From Planktotalea sp. (GTDB taxonomy: Bacteria; Pseudomonadota; Alphaproteobacteria; Rhodobacterales; Rhodobacteraceae): a DNA stretch of 64,000 nucleotides. Below the pieces are notes generated by a model. That model was not told where the DNA came from. It searched no databases and worked only from the letters and a program-made list of their open reading frames with translations. Shown piece by piece: positions 18,963 to 27,725 of the stretch; position 1 is the stretch's first letter, and every line of letters begins with the position of its first letter. The translations under genes and the position numbers were made by a program. Where the stretch lies: contig NZ_JABBAL010000034.1 in assembly GCF_018607995.1 (NCBI RefSeq), positions 18,983 through 82,982 on the forward strand, in the 5' to 3' direction.

Positions 18963-19145
18963 TCAATCCTGATGGTAGCGCGCACAGCGCGGCCGTCGCT
19001 ATCGATGACGGAGAGCTGAACGACCCCCCCACTCGAAAAAAGGCAATTGCGCGTGACGCGTCTGCACTCTGAGCAAGATCTGCGCACCACTGGCCAACCA
19101 AGTGAAAGGCGATCGCCCGTCGCAAACCTTCACAACCAGCCCCAC
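18959..19145 (-). pseudogene. small protein with a frameshift at a G7 tract
   Basis: Not visible as one reading frame. From a GTG at 19145, overlapping the stop of the upstream gene, the frame reads VKVCDGRSPFTWLASGA and later RHAQLPFFEW. It then runs into seven consecutive G (C7 at 19024-19030 on the plus strand). One base fewer would continue as VVQLSVIDSDGRAVRATIRI to a TAG at 18961. Both halves look like protein. The family is unknown to me. Slippage at the G7 run (phase variation), a null mutation, or a homopolymer sequencing error are all possible. Confidence 0.45.
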
Positions 19146-19146
19146 A

Positions 19147-19671
19147 TCAGTTTAGCGGTACGCTCACACGGAGCTGAAAGGTCTCAAGCCCCGGGTTCAG
19201 CGATGAAATATCCCCATTCGAGCGGTGATCGAACGACACCCCCATACGCAGACCGTTCTTCGCCTGATAGCCAATCTCGGCACCAGAGCGGAATTCAATC
19301 GGATAACCCAGATCAGGCCCGTTTCCTTGCGCATAAACACCTGGCATAAAGTGCAACTGCGCATAGCCACCGGCCCCAGAAGGACGTTGCCAAAAGCGGG
19401 TCGTATGAGTGGCACCAAGGCCGAGCCAAATGTCGTTACTATCACTCACCGACAGCCCCATCGCAGGCTGAAACGGCCCGAAGGAGATACCCATATCGTA
19501 GCGCAAATACACTTCACTCCCGATGTTCTTTTCCTGGAAGATCACATTGCCAAAAGAGAGAGATAGCGCCTCTTCCGCAGGCGTGCGCGTAAGGCAGCCC
19601 GTATCGCAATCATTGGCCTTCATATCAAACAAACCAACAGCGAAGAAGAGTACAGCAAGCCGTCCGTCCAT
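19147..19671 (-). CDS. lipid A deacylase, PagL-like (acyloxyacyl hydrolase)
   Basis: A 174-residue outer-membrane beta-barrel protein predicted to remove the 3-O-acyl chain from lipid A. The catalytic triad region of PagL is recognisable near the C terminus: SFDHRSNGDISSLNPGLE supplies His, Ser and Glu. Short alternating strands and a C-terminal aromatic-poor strand (FQLRVSVPLN) fit a small barrel. The N terminus is hydrophobic but a poor signal peptide, so the true start may differ. AGGA precedes the ATG. The next minus-strand frame overlaps its stop codon. Confidence 0.8.
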   Translation of the reverse strand: MDGRLAVLFFAVGLFDMKANDCDTGCLTRTPAEEALSLSFGNVIFQEKNIGSEVYLRYDMGISFGPFQPAMGLSVSDSNDIWLGLGATHTTRFWQRPSGAGGYAQLHFMPGVYAQGNGPDLGYPIEFRSGAEIGYQAKNGLRMGVSFDHRSNGDISSLNPGLETFQLRVSVPLN

Positions 19672-19723
19672 GTTAAAATCCTAAATCATTAAACCATACA
19701 GCTCAAAAACGCCGAAATTCGCA

Positions 19724-20902
19724 TTACGCTGCCTCGTTTGCGGTATAGCGCTGAAAAGCGTCACGCATCAACACATAGACACAGCTTCCAAAAAAACCCA
19801 ACATCAACGAAAGCGCTAGAATGAGAGAGTCGCTCCGCGCCTTTGTGACACTGATGGCTTCTTTTCTTATATTAAAAATCTTTGCCCCTGAAGCAAAAGG
19901 TGAGCCTTTAATTGATGAGCGGAACGACTTCACAGTCACATCGTTTTTGAGAACTAATATTTTGCGTTTAGCATTCAAAAATTCTGAATTTTGCAGGTAT
20001 TTTTCGTCGCCCACTCTGGTCTCAATCAAGTATATTTCCTTCTCCAAAGACTTAAATCCTCTTAGAAATAAGGTTTCAGGGCGGTCACGCAGTATGGTGC
20101 CGTCGTCTAATACTGTAGCAAACAGATTTTCTTGATAGCTATTCGTCAAACTATTTTCCGCTAGGCCAAGCTCGCGGGCGATAGAGGCCTGTTCTTTAAG
20201 AAATAGCAATCGACCTGCCGTTGCTAGATCAACTGCCTCCTCTACGGAATCCAAATTACTATCTAGATTTGCGCGCTCATTAAGCGCTCTGCGTTCGATA
20301 TTGTCAGCGAGATCACTCACCATTCTAAGCTGGCCGATATTCACGTTCTCCTCTGCCTTCAAAAGAGCCATCACAAAAATATCTAAAAGCTGGTTTTTAT
20401 TGCCCCATTCAAAACTTATGCGCGCATTAGGATCAAGTTCTGTTGCCGGAACTATTGAGATGTTGGAGATAAGTCCGCTCCTGGCCTCAAAAAATTCTTC
20501 GTCAGACATGTCTCTGTATTCACTATTATACTGCTTTAATGCCGCTTCAAACTCTTCGAAATCCTGAAGTTCGCGCACCATTTCAGTAAAAAGACCATCT
20601 GTTGTAATCTCAAACTGAACGGTTACTTCACCATCTTGCTTTTCATTTTGAAGAACCTCAGCATAAGACGCTTTTATGCCATCATTCAAAGGCGCGTATG
20701 CCGCTACCTGACGTCCCGTGGGCTCACGAAGAACAAACTCTCCACTATATTTTTCTGGTTTCAGAAGGAGGAAACCAAATGCCAAGCATCCGCACAGAAA
20801 AGATACTAGTAATATGGTTATCTTGTTTTTCCAAAGGTTGGAAAACAATTCGAATAAATTAATTTCATCGCTTGCTTGAAGCTGCTCTAAAGAAGAGTTC
20901 AT
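19724..20902 (-). CDS. Wzz-like chain-length determinant / polysaccharide co-polymerase
   Basis: 392 residues with one membrane helix near the N terminus (about 28-48, ITILLVSFLCGCLAFGFLLL), a long charged and helical periplasmic region, and a second helix near the C terminus (SLILALSLMLGFFGSCVYVLM). This is the architecture of Wzz proteins, which set polysaccharide length. No tyrosine-kinase domain is attached. The frame extends five codons to a TTG at 20917; the ATG at 20902 is preferred, although neither has a strong ribosome site. It opens the polysaccharide locus on the minus strand. Confidence 0.82.
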   Translation of the reverse strand: MNSSLEQLQASDEINLFELFSNLWKNKITILLVSFLCGCLAFGFLLLKPEKYSGEFVLREPTGRQVAAYAPLNDGIKASYAEVLQNEKQDGEVTVQFEITTDGLFTEMVRELQDFEEFEAALKQYNSEYRDMSDEEFFEARSGLISNISIVPATELDPNARISFEWGNKNQLLDIFVMALLKAEENVNIGQLRMVSDLADNIERRALNERANLDSNLDSVEEAVDLATAGRLLFLKEQASIARELGLAENSLTNSYQENLFATVLDDGTILRDRPETLFLRGFKSLEKEIYLIETRVGDEKYLQNSEFLNAKRKILVLKNDVTVKSFRSSIKGSPFASGAKIFNIRKEAISVTKARSDSLILALSLMLGFFGSCVYVLMRDAFQRYTANEAA

Positions 20903-21020
20903 AAAGTTTACGCCCAATAAGTTACTTAAGTGGTCTTTTAACCAACATCCCTTGCCCTGTCATGTGGCATCATTTTAAGACTTAACTTGATCCAAGCCAC
21001 GCTTCAATGCCGAACCAATC

Positions 21021-21330
21021 TTAAAAAGTACGCCACCAGTCCTTGTTGTCGCGTTGCCAGCACACAGTTTTCTCTGGGCCTTGCTCCAACGTCACAGGAG
21101 AGTGCCAATCGAGTTCATCGCAGATGCGTGTCGGATCAATCGCATTGCGCATGTCATGGCCGGGGCAGTCGGTGACGAAGGTGATCTAATCGAGTAAAAA
21201 GTGTCCTTGGGGGGCATCACATCGAGGTGCGTGCAGATCATGCGGACTAGGTCGATATTCTTAACCTCGTTTCCGACCTTGCCGTAGACAGAGATATCAT
21301 TGCCTGCGAGTGCATTCAGGATTACCGCAG
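21021..21330 (-). pseudogene. rmlB (dTDP-glucose 4,6-dehydratase) 3' remnant with internal deletion
   Basis: Reading the minus strand from 21330, VILNALAGNDISVYGK matches the C-terminal third of RmlB and is followed directly by VRMICTHLDVMPPKDTF. The usual stretch between them (the segment with the conserved RDWLYVEDH region) is missing. After a frameshift, VTDCPGHDMRNAID and DELDWHSPVTLEQG follow, ending at a TAA at 21021-21023. The 5' two thirds are absent: the ugd gene starts 78 bases away on the other strand. A dead gene scrap, implying loss of a dTDP-rhamnose-type pathway here. Confidence 0.8.
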
Positions 21331-21407
21331 ACACATGTCTTCTCGTTGACCTGCTGCGCTCAAATGCGTCATACCAACCCCGAAGCAAAGCAGTGAGGGG
21401 ATACCCC

Positions 21408-22730
21408 ATGAAAATCGCAATGATCGGGACAGGCTATGTAGGTCTCGTCTCTGGCGTATGTTTTTCGGACTTCGGTCACAACGTCGTTTGTGTAGATAAA
21501 GACCCGCAGAAAATTAAAATGCTAGAGCGCGGCGAAGTACCAATCTACGAGCCGAGCCTTGATGCGCTCATGGCCAAGAACGTGGAAGCGGGACGTTTGT
21601 CCTTTACGCTTGATCTTGCGGACGCCATCGAGGGCGCAGAAGTGGTGTTCATCGCCGTTGGCACGCCCATGCGGCGCGGCGACGGCCATGCTGACCTGAC
21701 TTATGTGATGGCAGCCGCGACGGAAATCGCAGAAATGTCCAAAGACTACCTAGTTGTTGTGACCAAATCTACCGTACCAGTGGGCACTAATCGCATTGTC
21801 AAACAGACAATTCGCAAGGCCAACCCAGGCCTTGAGTTCGATGTAGCCTCTAATCCTGAATTTCTGCGCGAAGGCGCAGCGATTGACGATTTCATGCGCC
21901 CTGACCGCGTGGTTATCGGCGTGCAATCAGACAAAGCCGCAGAGGTGATGAACGAACTTTATCGCCCACTATCTTTGCGTGACTTCCCCGTTGTTGTCAC
22001 CGACCTGGAATCCGCCGAAATGATCAAATACGCGGCCAACGCGTTTTTGGCGACCAAGATCACTTTCATCAATGAAATCGCAGCGCTCTGCGAAAAGGTT
22101 GGCGCGGACGTCAAGCAAGTATCCAAAGGCATGGGCATGGACGGACGCATCGGTGATAAATTCCTGCGCGCAGGCCCCGGCTATGGCGGATCGTGCTTCC
22201 CGAAAGACACCAAAGCCCTCGCGCGTATCGGTCAGGAACACTCGGTTCCTATGCAAATCACCGAGACGGTCATCACCGTCAACGAAGAGATCAAGCGCCG
22301 CATGATCACCAAGCTCGAGGACCTCTGCGGTGGTTCTTTCAACGGCAAGGTAATCGCGATACTGGGTGTGACTTTCAAGCCTGACACGGACGATATGCGC
22401 GACGCCCCTGCTTTGATGATCGTGCCTGCGCTTGTGGGCGGCGGTGCCAAAGTGCGCGTGTGCGATCCTCAAGGCAAACACGAAGGCGAAGCACTCCTAC
22501 CTGGCGTGCACTGGATCGAAGACCCCTACAAAGCCGCCCAAAACGCCGATCTTGTAGTAGTGCTGACCGAATGGAACGAGTTCCGCGGGCTGAACCTGAA
22601 AAAGTTGGCCAATAAAATGGCTGTCCCGCATATGGCCGACCTACGCAACGTATACTCCGTCAAGGACGCCAAGCGCGCAGGATTTGAGGCCTATGACAGC
22701 ATCGGACGTATAGGTTTTATGAAGAACTAA
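21408..22730 (+). CDS. ugd: UDP-glucose 6-dehydrogenase
   Basis: Oxidises UDP-glucose to UDP-glucuronate for capsule or exopolysaccharide. The 440-residue protein has the NAD site MKIAMIGTGYVGLVSG, the substrate lysine region EMIKYAANAFLATKITFINE, and the catalytic Cys in GPGYGGSCFPKDT. The upstream open extension to 21300 overlaps the rmlB scrap, and GGGG lies before the ATG at 21408, so that start is chosen. It is monocistronic, closed by a long hairpin. Confidence 0.95.
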   Translation: MKIAMIGTGYVGLVSGVCFSDFGHNVVCVDKDPQKIKMLERGEVPIYEPSLDALMAKNVEAGRLSFTLDLADAIEGAEVVFIAVGTPMRRGDGHADLTYVMAAATEIAEMSKDYLVVVTKSTVPVGTNRIVKQTIRKANPGLEFDVASNPEFLREGAAIDDFMRPDRVVIGVQSDKAAEVMNELYRPLSLRDFPVVVTDLESAEMIKYAANAFLATKITFINEIAALCEKVGADVKQVSKGMGMDGRIGDKFLRAGPGYGGSCFPKDTKALARIGQEHSVPMQITETVITVNEEIKRRMITKLEDLCGGSFNGKVIAILGVTFKPDTDDMRDAPALMIVPALVGGGAKVRVCDPQGKHEGEALLPGVHWIEDPYKAAQNADLVVVLTEWNEFRGLNLKKLANKMAVPHMADLRNVYSVKDAKRAGFEAYDSIGRIGFMKN

Positions 22731-22749
22731 CACTCAGAGACCTATTATC

Positions 22750-22782
22750 TGCACTTGCCCCCACTAGCCAAGGGCAAGTGCA
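22750..22782 (+). terminator. long hairpin after ugd
   Basis: An 11-base perfect stem, TGCACTTGCCC (22750-22760) with GGGCAAGTGCA (22772-22782), about 20 bases after the ugd stop. There is no T tract after it, so it may stabilise the 3' end rather than terminate on its own. Confidence 0.6.
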
Positions 22783-23109
22783 TGCAAGAGTTTGGTGGGG
22801 CGCTCGTTTTAACAACATAACAGGTTCCAGGCTATTCATCGACTTGAAGGGTGAACTCTACGGCTAAAACCCAGATCAAAGTAGTCGTGGCAAGAGTTTG
22901 GATTGCGCACAACCACATTTCTTCGCACCCTCCGCGACGCCGTCAATGTGGCGACCAACCGCCTTGGAAGCCAACGAGCACTGGAACCATCGCCCTTACG
23001 CAGCGGTATCTTGGCCGGACGCTGTGAAGACAATGGAGTGGATATCACCGCAAGTGCCGCGTCGAGATCAAACCTCTCGGGATCATGCTACGCATAACCC
23101 TGCCGATCA
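22783..23109. other. non-coding or decayed stretch between ugd and the transposase scrap
   Basis: Short open frames on both strands here do not resemble known proteins. The stretch lies directly upstream of a transposase 3' scrap, so it may be the decayed body of that element, but I cannot align it to one by eye. Confidence 0.3.
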
Positions 23110-23304
23110 GTGGATGCACTGCCTGAAACTGATGGGCGATCTCTCATGACGAGTGGCTTCGACAGGCAGGTTGCCGAGATCCAAATCCATATCGCCTTAC
23201 TCAATCGCTATACTACTCTTTGCATACCTATCACTGAGACTGTAAGCTAAACCCGTCCGGAATAAGGTAAAGACTGCCAATCATCGGATTGGTGCAACAA
23301 AGCC
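23110..23304 (+). mobile_element. 3' remnant of an IS5-family transposase and its right terminal repeat
   Basis: WMHCLKLMGDLS in one frame, and after a frameshift FDRQVAEIQIHIALLNRY followed by a stop at 23248, match the C terminus of IS5/IS903-group transposases common in Rhodobacteraceae (MHCVKLLGQ..FDRQVAEIQ..). The end GATTGGTGCAACAAAGCC (23287-23304) resembles the terminal repeat of that group. I do not find the left end, so the element is immobile and truncated. Confidence 0.7.
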
Positions 23305-23387
23305 ATTGAGCATGTCTCGGCTATTTAGTATCACAATAATATCAGGATATGCCTGGTTAATCATCGATAAAACTGAGCGACCTCTCA

Positions 23388-24491
23388 ATGCTGAATGTAC
23401 CTTTTGAATGGATAACTTTGAGTTTTGGCGTATCAGCTCTCACGAATTTTTTGATCATTGTTTGGTTTGCGCGCACCCTAAAACAGCATCTGAAACGCAA
23501 TGATACTTCTGCCGTACAAGCCTTACACATAAATCCAACTGCACGCATTGGTGGCCTTGCGATTGTTATCGCTTTAGTCGTGTCTGCAGCGTTGTCGCAC
23601 AGCGCAGACAGTTGGAAACCATTCCTTCTTTTGCTAGTCAGTGCAATGCCTGTATTTATTGTCGGATTAGCTGAAGATCTTGGTTACCTAGCAAGTCCAC
23701 TTAGAAGGCTGCTTGCCGCAACAGTCTCAGGCGCAGTGTTTATTGCACTAATGGGACAATGGGTGCTGCACACTGGCATTCCAGGTCTAGATATCGCACT
23801 TCAGTGGTCACCCTTTGCTGTAGCATTTTCATTGTTCCTAGCAGTTGGCATTAGCCATGCCTTTAATCTTATCGATGGCCTCAACGGGCTAGCAGGGTTC
23901 ACAGCGTTTGCAGCCGCTCTTGCGCTGGCAACAATTGCACAGCAATCAGGGCTCACAGAGCAGCGCGACATGCTTCTTACAATTGCAGCTGCGATTACAG
24001 GCTTTTTGATTTTCAACTTTCCATTTGGCAAAATCTTTTTGGGGGATGCTGGAGCTTACGTAATTGGTCATCTACTCGTCTGGGTGTCCGTATCTATTTT
24101 GTGGAACGCTCCAAATGTGAGCCCATTTGCAATGCTGCTCATCTTCTTCTGGCCAATTGCGGACACATTACTAGCAATCATGCGGCGTTTGTCTCTCGGT
24201 AAACCAATCGCACAGCCTGACAGGTTGCATTTTCACCAGCTTGTGATCCGCAGTGTGGAAATTGTTCTTTTAGGCAGAAAGAAGCGATGGATCGCAAATC
24301 CGTTGGCAACACTGATTACGCTTCCTTTTGTTGTTGCACCTATGATCTCAGGCGTGATGTGTGCTCTTGATCATGGAAACGCAGCAATGGCCTGGGGTCT
24401 TTTTGCAATGATTTTTATTGCGACTTACAAGACAGGCATGTGGCTCGCTCCTAAACTGCGCCGCCCTCTTACCCGAAAACTGAGCGAATAA
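23388..24491 (+). CDS. polyprenyl-phosphate N-acetylhexosamine-1-phosphate transferase (WecA/MraY-type)
   Basis: A 367-residue polytopic membrane enzyme that starts glycan assembly by placing a sugar phosphate on undecaprenyl phosphate. About ten membrane segments are visible. Family motifs are intact: GLAEDLGYLASPLRR, the magnesium/nucleotide aspartates in HAFNLIDGLNGLAGF, FLGDAGAYVIGHLL, and the histidine-rich loop DRLHFHQLV. Seven bases before the ATG lies GCGACC rather than a clear ribosome site. The exact sugar is not determined. No glycosyltransferase is adjacent. Confidence 0.88.
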   Translation: MLNVPFEWITLSFGVSALTNFLIIVWFARTLKQHLKRNDTSAVQALHINPTARIGGLAIVIALVVSAALSHSADSWKPFLLLLVSAMPVFIVGLAEDLGYLASPLRRLLAATVSGAVFIALMGQWVLHTGIPGLDIALQWSPFAVAFSLFLAVGISHAFNLIDGLNGLAGFTAFAAALALATIAQQSGLTEQRDMLLTIAAAITGFLIFNFPFGKIFLGDAGAYVIGHLLVWVSVSILWNAPNVSPFAMLLIFFWPIADTLLAIMRRLSLGKPIAQPDRLHFHQLVIRSVEIVLLGRKKRWIANPLATLITLPFVVAPMISGVMCALDHGNAAMAWGLFAMIFIATYKTGMWLAPKLRRPLTRKLSE

Positions 24492-24560
24492 CCGCAGAAT
24501 GAAACTTTGAAAAAGACGTAAAGAGCTCTTTTGACCCTACCAATTAGCAGTAAAATCTAC

Positions 24561-24880
24561 TCATCCAGGTACAAAGCCCACCGCACATCCAAGCGCAATC
24601 GCACAAGCATCTGCCAACACATCGCCTACCTCGCCACTTCTGTTCACAAAAGGTTGCGCGAGCTCGATAAAGATGCCGAACATGATCCCGTATACCACGT
24701 ATTTCCGATACTAATTCGGCGTAGCAAAACTCAACAAGAGCATAAGAACAGCAAATACAAACACGTGGTATAATTTGTCTGTGCCAACCGCTTCAGGCAG
24801 CTCCTGAGCTAGTATTAAGGCAGCAAGCCCTATCGGAGCCGCCAAAACGACTGTGACCCTCTTTGCCCGAAATAGGGTCT
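24561..24880 (-). pseudogene. VanZ-like membrane protein interrupted by one TAG
   Basis: The minus strand codes a VanZ-family sequence: LPEAVGTDKLYHVFVFAVLM, then an in-frame TAG after FATPN, then YVVYGIMFGIFIELAQPFVN and RSGEVGDVLADACAIALG up to a TGA at 24561. The family pattern (DK-x-x-H-F near the start, the acidic E-x-x-QP-x-x-x-R-x-G/D-x-x-D segment) is retained. No ATG starts it; the 5' end is uncertain. An intact homologue lies at 35800-36144 on the same strand. Confidence 0.7.
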
Positions 24881-25057
24881 AAGATGCTCAATCAATCTTA
24901 ACCTGTTTCATATTCCTCGGGCTTTTCATCTGTATAGAAAGGGGTGCAATATGTTGCTCCCGATATAACTACATCAAAAGCATATAGTCATACAGCCACC
25001 TGGACGACCGGAAAGATTTAAACAAATTGAAAAGACTGGGTAAATACTACGCACAAG

Positions 25058-25555
25058 CTATTTCGAAACCTGCACTTGATCTGCGGTAACGTTAACTCTT
25101 GCATCATGCCCCATGAACTCCATCAAAAGCCAAACGCGCTGTTGTGCATCTACTTTCTCAACAGTCGCTACCAAGTTTGCAAACGGCCCCGACAGGACAT
25201 CTACGGTATCACCAACATTCAATGTTTTTGGTGGTAAGAGCGTTCCCGATGTATCACAGCGCAACATCAGGCTCGAAATCAGCGGGAGTGGTAGAGGTTT
25301 AACGGTGCCATCAAAGCTCACCAGACGGGAAACTCCAATCGTGCTGTTGATTGTGCGCCACGGCGCTGCACTACTATCAACGCCAACAAACATGTAGCCT
25401 GGGAATAGTGGCCTTAAGTCTGACACAAAACGTGATGCTTTTCTTCGAGTAATTTCCTGCATAGGAAGAAAAACTTCGAAGTCTTGGCGCTTTAAATTAC
25501 GCTCTGCTAACCGGTGTGCGTTTGGTTTAAATTGGATGAGATGCCACTGCTTCAC
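25058..25555 (-). CDS. NusG paralogue, RfaH-like specialised antiterminator
   Basis: A 165-residue protein with an N-terminal NusG-type domain (MKQWHLIQFKPNAHRLAERNLKRQ, then LFPGYMFVGVD) and a C-terminal KOW segment (VGDTVDVLSGPFANLVATVEKV). Length and divergence from housekeeping NusG fit RfaH, LoaP or UpxY-type proteins that let RNA polymerase read through long polysaccharide operons. It lies divergently beside the operon it may control, and an ops-like sequence is present in that operon's leader (25870-25877). Function is inferred. Confidence 0.85.
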   Translation of the reverse strand: MKQWHLIQFKPNAHRLAERNLKRQDFEVFLPMQEITRRKASRFVSDLRPLFPGYMFVGVDSSAAPWRTINSTIGVSRLVSFDGTVKPLPLPLISSLMLRCDTSGTLLPPKTLNVGDTVDVLSGPFANLVATVEKVDAQQRVWLLMEFMGHDARVNVTADQVQVSK

Positions 25556-25869
25556 TTGCGTGCCTCACGAATTTCGCTCATACTTGAACAATATTAGCAT
25601 TCGATAGTATGCTGCAAGACCACTACACACCACCAGAAATTTCAAAATTTGTTACTTAAAATCAATCCTTAAATTTATTAATTTGTGTAGATTATTGATT
25701 TTATTGTATGATAACTATCCCTTATTTTTAAGTTAGTTCTAAAAAGATACTTGTGCGATTGCCTTAATTTGGCGGTTATGATATCCTTCAAAGTTGAACG
25801 GTTATGAACCTTTCTGACCTAAATCACTATTCTTTTTCAACTGAGCTTGCGCAGAACGCGAGGCTCGGT
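25556..25869. promoter_or_regulatory. AT-rich divergent promoter region of the polysaccharide locus
   Basis: About 310 bases without a gene between the antiterminator gene and the EPS regulator. It is strongly AT-rich (long runs around 25640-25740), unlike its neighbours. A TATGAT hexamer at 25777-25782 is a possible -10 element for rightward transcription, but no good -35 box stands at standard spacing. Such AT-rich promoters are common targets of xenogeneic silencers; this is an inference. Confidence 0.4.
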
Positions 25870-25877
25870 GCGGTAGC
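25870..25877 (+). promoter_or_regulatory. ops-like element (GCGGTAGC)
   Basis: The octamer GCGGTAGC is the core of the E. coli ops pause site (GGCGGTAGCGTG), through which RfaH is recruited. Here it lies in the leader 18 bases before the first gene of the operon, close to a divergent RfaH-like gene. It reads on the correct strand for the rightward transcript. An eight-base match can arise by chance; context is the main support. Confidence 0.55.
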
Positions 25878-25894
25878 CGTTTTGGGGTGCTATT

Positions 25895-26272
25895 TTGGCT
25901 AGTAGCCGTAAAAAACAACAGTCTGAGATCCGCTTAAAAGTGATAAGGTTGATTTCGCAGAACCCTGAGATGTCCACGCGGCAGGTGGCGGATGAAGTTG
26001 GGATTTCAAACGGCTCGGCCTACTACGTGCTGACCGCTCTCGTTGAAAAAGGCTTTGTGAAACTGGGCAATTTCAAGAAGAATCCGCGCAAGGGTCAATA
26101 CGCTTATTTATTGACGCCAAAAGGGATCCGCGAGAAGTCTCTCCTCACGCACAGCTTCATTGAGCACAAGCGCGAAGAGTTTGAGGCGTTGAAAATCGAA
26201 ATCACAGCCCTTGAAGAAGAGGCTGGCCTTGCCGTTGAAGCGACGCCCGCACCAAAGGACGGCAAGCGGTGA
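25895..26272 (+). CDS. MarR-like EPS-associated transcriptional regulator
   Basis: A 125-residue winged-helix protein (MSTRQVADEVGISNGSAYYVLTALVEKGFVKL is the helix-turn-helix and recognition helix; GQYAYLLTPKGIREK the wing). It resembles the family annotated as MarR family EPS-associated regulators, found at the head of exopolysaccharide operons. The start is TTG with GGGG about 8 bases before. Its stop overlaps the GTG start of the phosphomannomutase (GTGA), so the two are co-translated. Ligand and targets are unknown. Confidence 0.85.
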   Translation: MASSRKKQQSEIRLKVIRLISQNPEMSTRQVADEVGISNGSAYYVLTALVEKGFVKLGNFKKNPRKGQYAYLLTPKGIREKSLLTHSFIEHKREEFEALKIEITALEEEAGLAVEATPAPKDGKR

Positions 26273-27648
26273 CTGAACTGACCTGCTTTAAGGCCTACGA
26301 CGTGCGCGGTGAAATTGGTGTCAACATTGATGAAGATGTTGCCTACCGTATTGGTCGGGCTGTTGCGCAGCATTTTGGTGCCAAATCTATTGTGATCGGA
26401 TTTGACGCGCGTGAAACCAGCCCGACTTTTGCAGCTAGGGCATCACAGGGGGCGCGCGATGCGGGCGCAGATGTCATAAACATTGGCATGGCGGGCACCG
26501 AAGAAATGTACTGGTCAGTAACTGAATTTGATGCTTGCGCCGGGATTGAAGTAACGGCTTCGCACAATCCGATCAATTACAACGGAATGAAAATCGTAAA
26601 ATCACACTCGCGTCCTTTGGATGACACGAGTGATTTTCAAGTGATCAAGGCGCTGGCGGTTTCTCAGGAGTGGGCGGGCAATAGCGAGGTAGGCAAAGAG
26701 CTTGATCGCTCAGCAGAGGCGCGAAAGGCCTATGTGGATCGTGTGCTGAGTTTTGTTGATGTCACAGCACTGCGGCCTTTGAAAATTGTTGTGAATTCTG
26801 GAAATGGTGCGGCCGGTCCGACCTTTGATGCACTTGCTAAGCGGTTGATGGAGCTTGGTGCGCCGCTAGAGTTTATTCGTGTGCATCACACACCAAATGC
26901 GACATTCCCAAATGGCATCCCCAATCCACTTCTGCCTGAAAACCATCCTGCGACGGCAGACGTGGTCAAAGCGAAAAATGCCGACTTTGGCGTAGCATTC
27001 GACGGTGATTTTGATCGCTGCTTTTTCTTCGATGAAACGGGTCAATTCGTACCCGGCGAATATGTCGTCGGGCTACTCGCATCCATCTTCTTAGAAAAAG
27101 AGGTGGGCGCAAATATCGTTCACGATCCACGAGTAGTTTGGAACACGCAAGATATTGTTGCGCAAAAGGGCGGTGTCGCGGTGCAATCAAAGACCGGCCA
27201 CGCCTTCATCAAGCAGGTAATGCGTTCTCAGGAAGCCGTCTACGGCGGCGAGATGTCGGCGCACCATTACTTCCGTGATTTTGCCTATTGCGATAGTGGC
27301 TTGATCCCGTGGCTTTTGGTTGCAGAGCTCGTGTCGGGCTCGGGACGCTCACTGGGTGAGTGGGTGAAGGATCGATTTGCTGTCTTCCCAAGCTCAGGTG
27401 AAATCAATTTCACAGTGACTGACGCGGGCAAAGCTATTGAGAATGTACTGTCAGCTTACCGCGCGAAGGCGCTCTCACTCGATGAGACCGACGGGGTGAG
27501 CCTGGCGTTTTATGATTGGCGTTTCAACCTTCGTCGCTCGAACACCGAGCCACTCGTCCGGTTGAATGTTGAAAGCAAAGGTGGAGCGGACAGGCTTGAT
27601 GCTCAAGTGAACAAAATTGCGGATTTGCTTGGTGGGGTGCGCGCTTAA
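26269..27648 (+). CDS. phosphomannomutase / phosphoglucomutase
   Basis: A 459-residue alpha-D-phosphohexomutase, converting mannose 6-phosphate to mannose 1-phosphate (and probably the glucose analogue) for nucleotide-sugar synthesis. Domain motifs in order: the phosphoserine loop TASHNPINYNG, metal loop DGDFDRCFF, sugar loop GGEMSAHHYF, and phosphate loop RRSNTEPLVRLN. CpsG/ManB-type proteins share exactly these. The GTG start overlaps the regulator's stop. No mannose-1-phosphate guanylyltransferase is in the window. Confidence 0.92.
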   Translation: MTELTCFKAYDVRGEIGVNIDEDVAYRIGRAVAQHFGAKSIVIGFDARETSPTFAARASQGARDAGADVINIGMAGTEEMYWSVTEFDACAGIEVTASHNPINYNGMKIVKSHSRPLDDTSDFQVIKALAVSQEWAGNSEVGKELDRSAEARKAYVDRVLSFVDVTALRPLKIVVNSGNGAAGPTFDALAKRLMELGAPLEFIRVHHTPNATFPNGIPNPLLPENHPATADVVKAKNADFGVAFDGDFDRCFFFDETGQFVPGEYVVGLLASIFLEKEVGANIVHDPRVVWNTQDIVAQKGGVAVQSKTGHAFIKQVMRSQEAVYGGEMSAHHYFRDFAYCDSGLIPWLLVAELVSGSGRSLGEWVKDRFAVFPSSGEINFTVTDAGKAIENVLSAYRAKALSLDETDGVSLAFYDWRFNLRRSNTEPLVRLNVESKGGADRLDAQVNKIADLLGGVRA

Positions 27649-27725
27649 GCCTGCCGATAATGGGGTGTTATGGGTAGGTGGGTGAGAGTTTCTGGACCCC
27701 GTAAAAAAGAAGATTTCATTCAGTA

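Noticed and set aside
25640..25740. origin of replication in the AT-rich stretch
   Set aside because: No DnaA-box cluster or replication gene; promoter function explains the AT richness.
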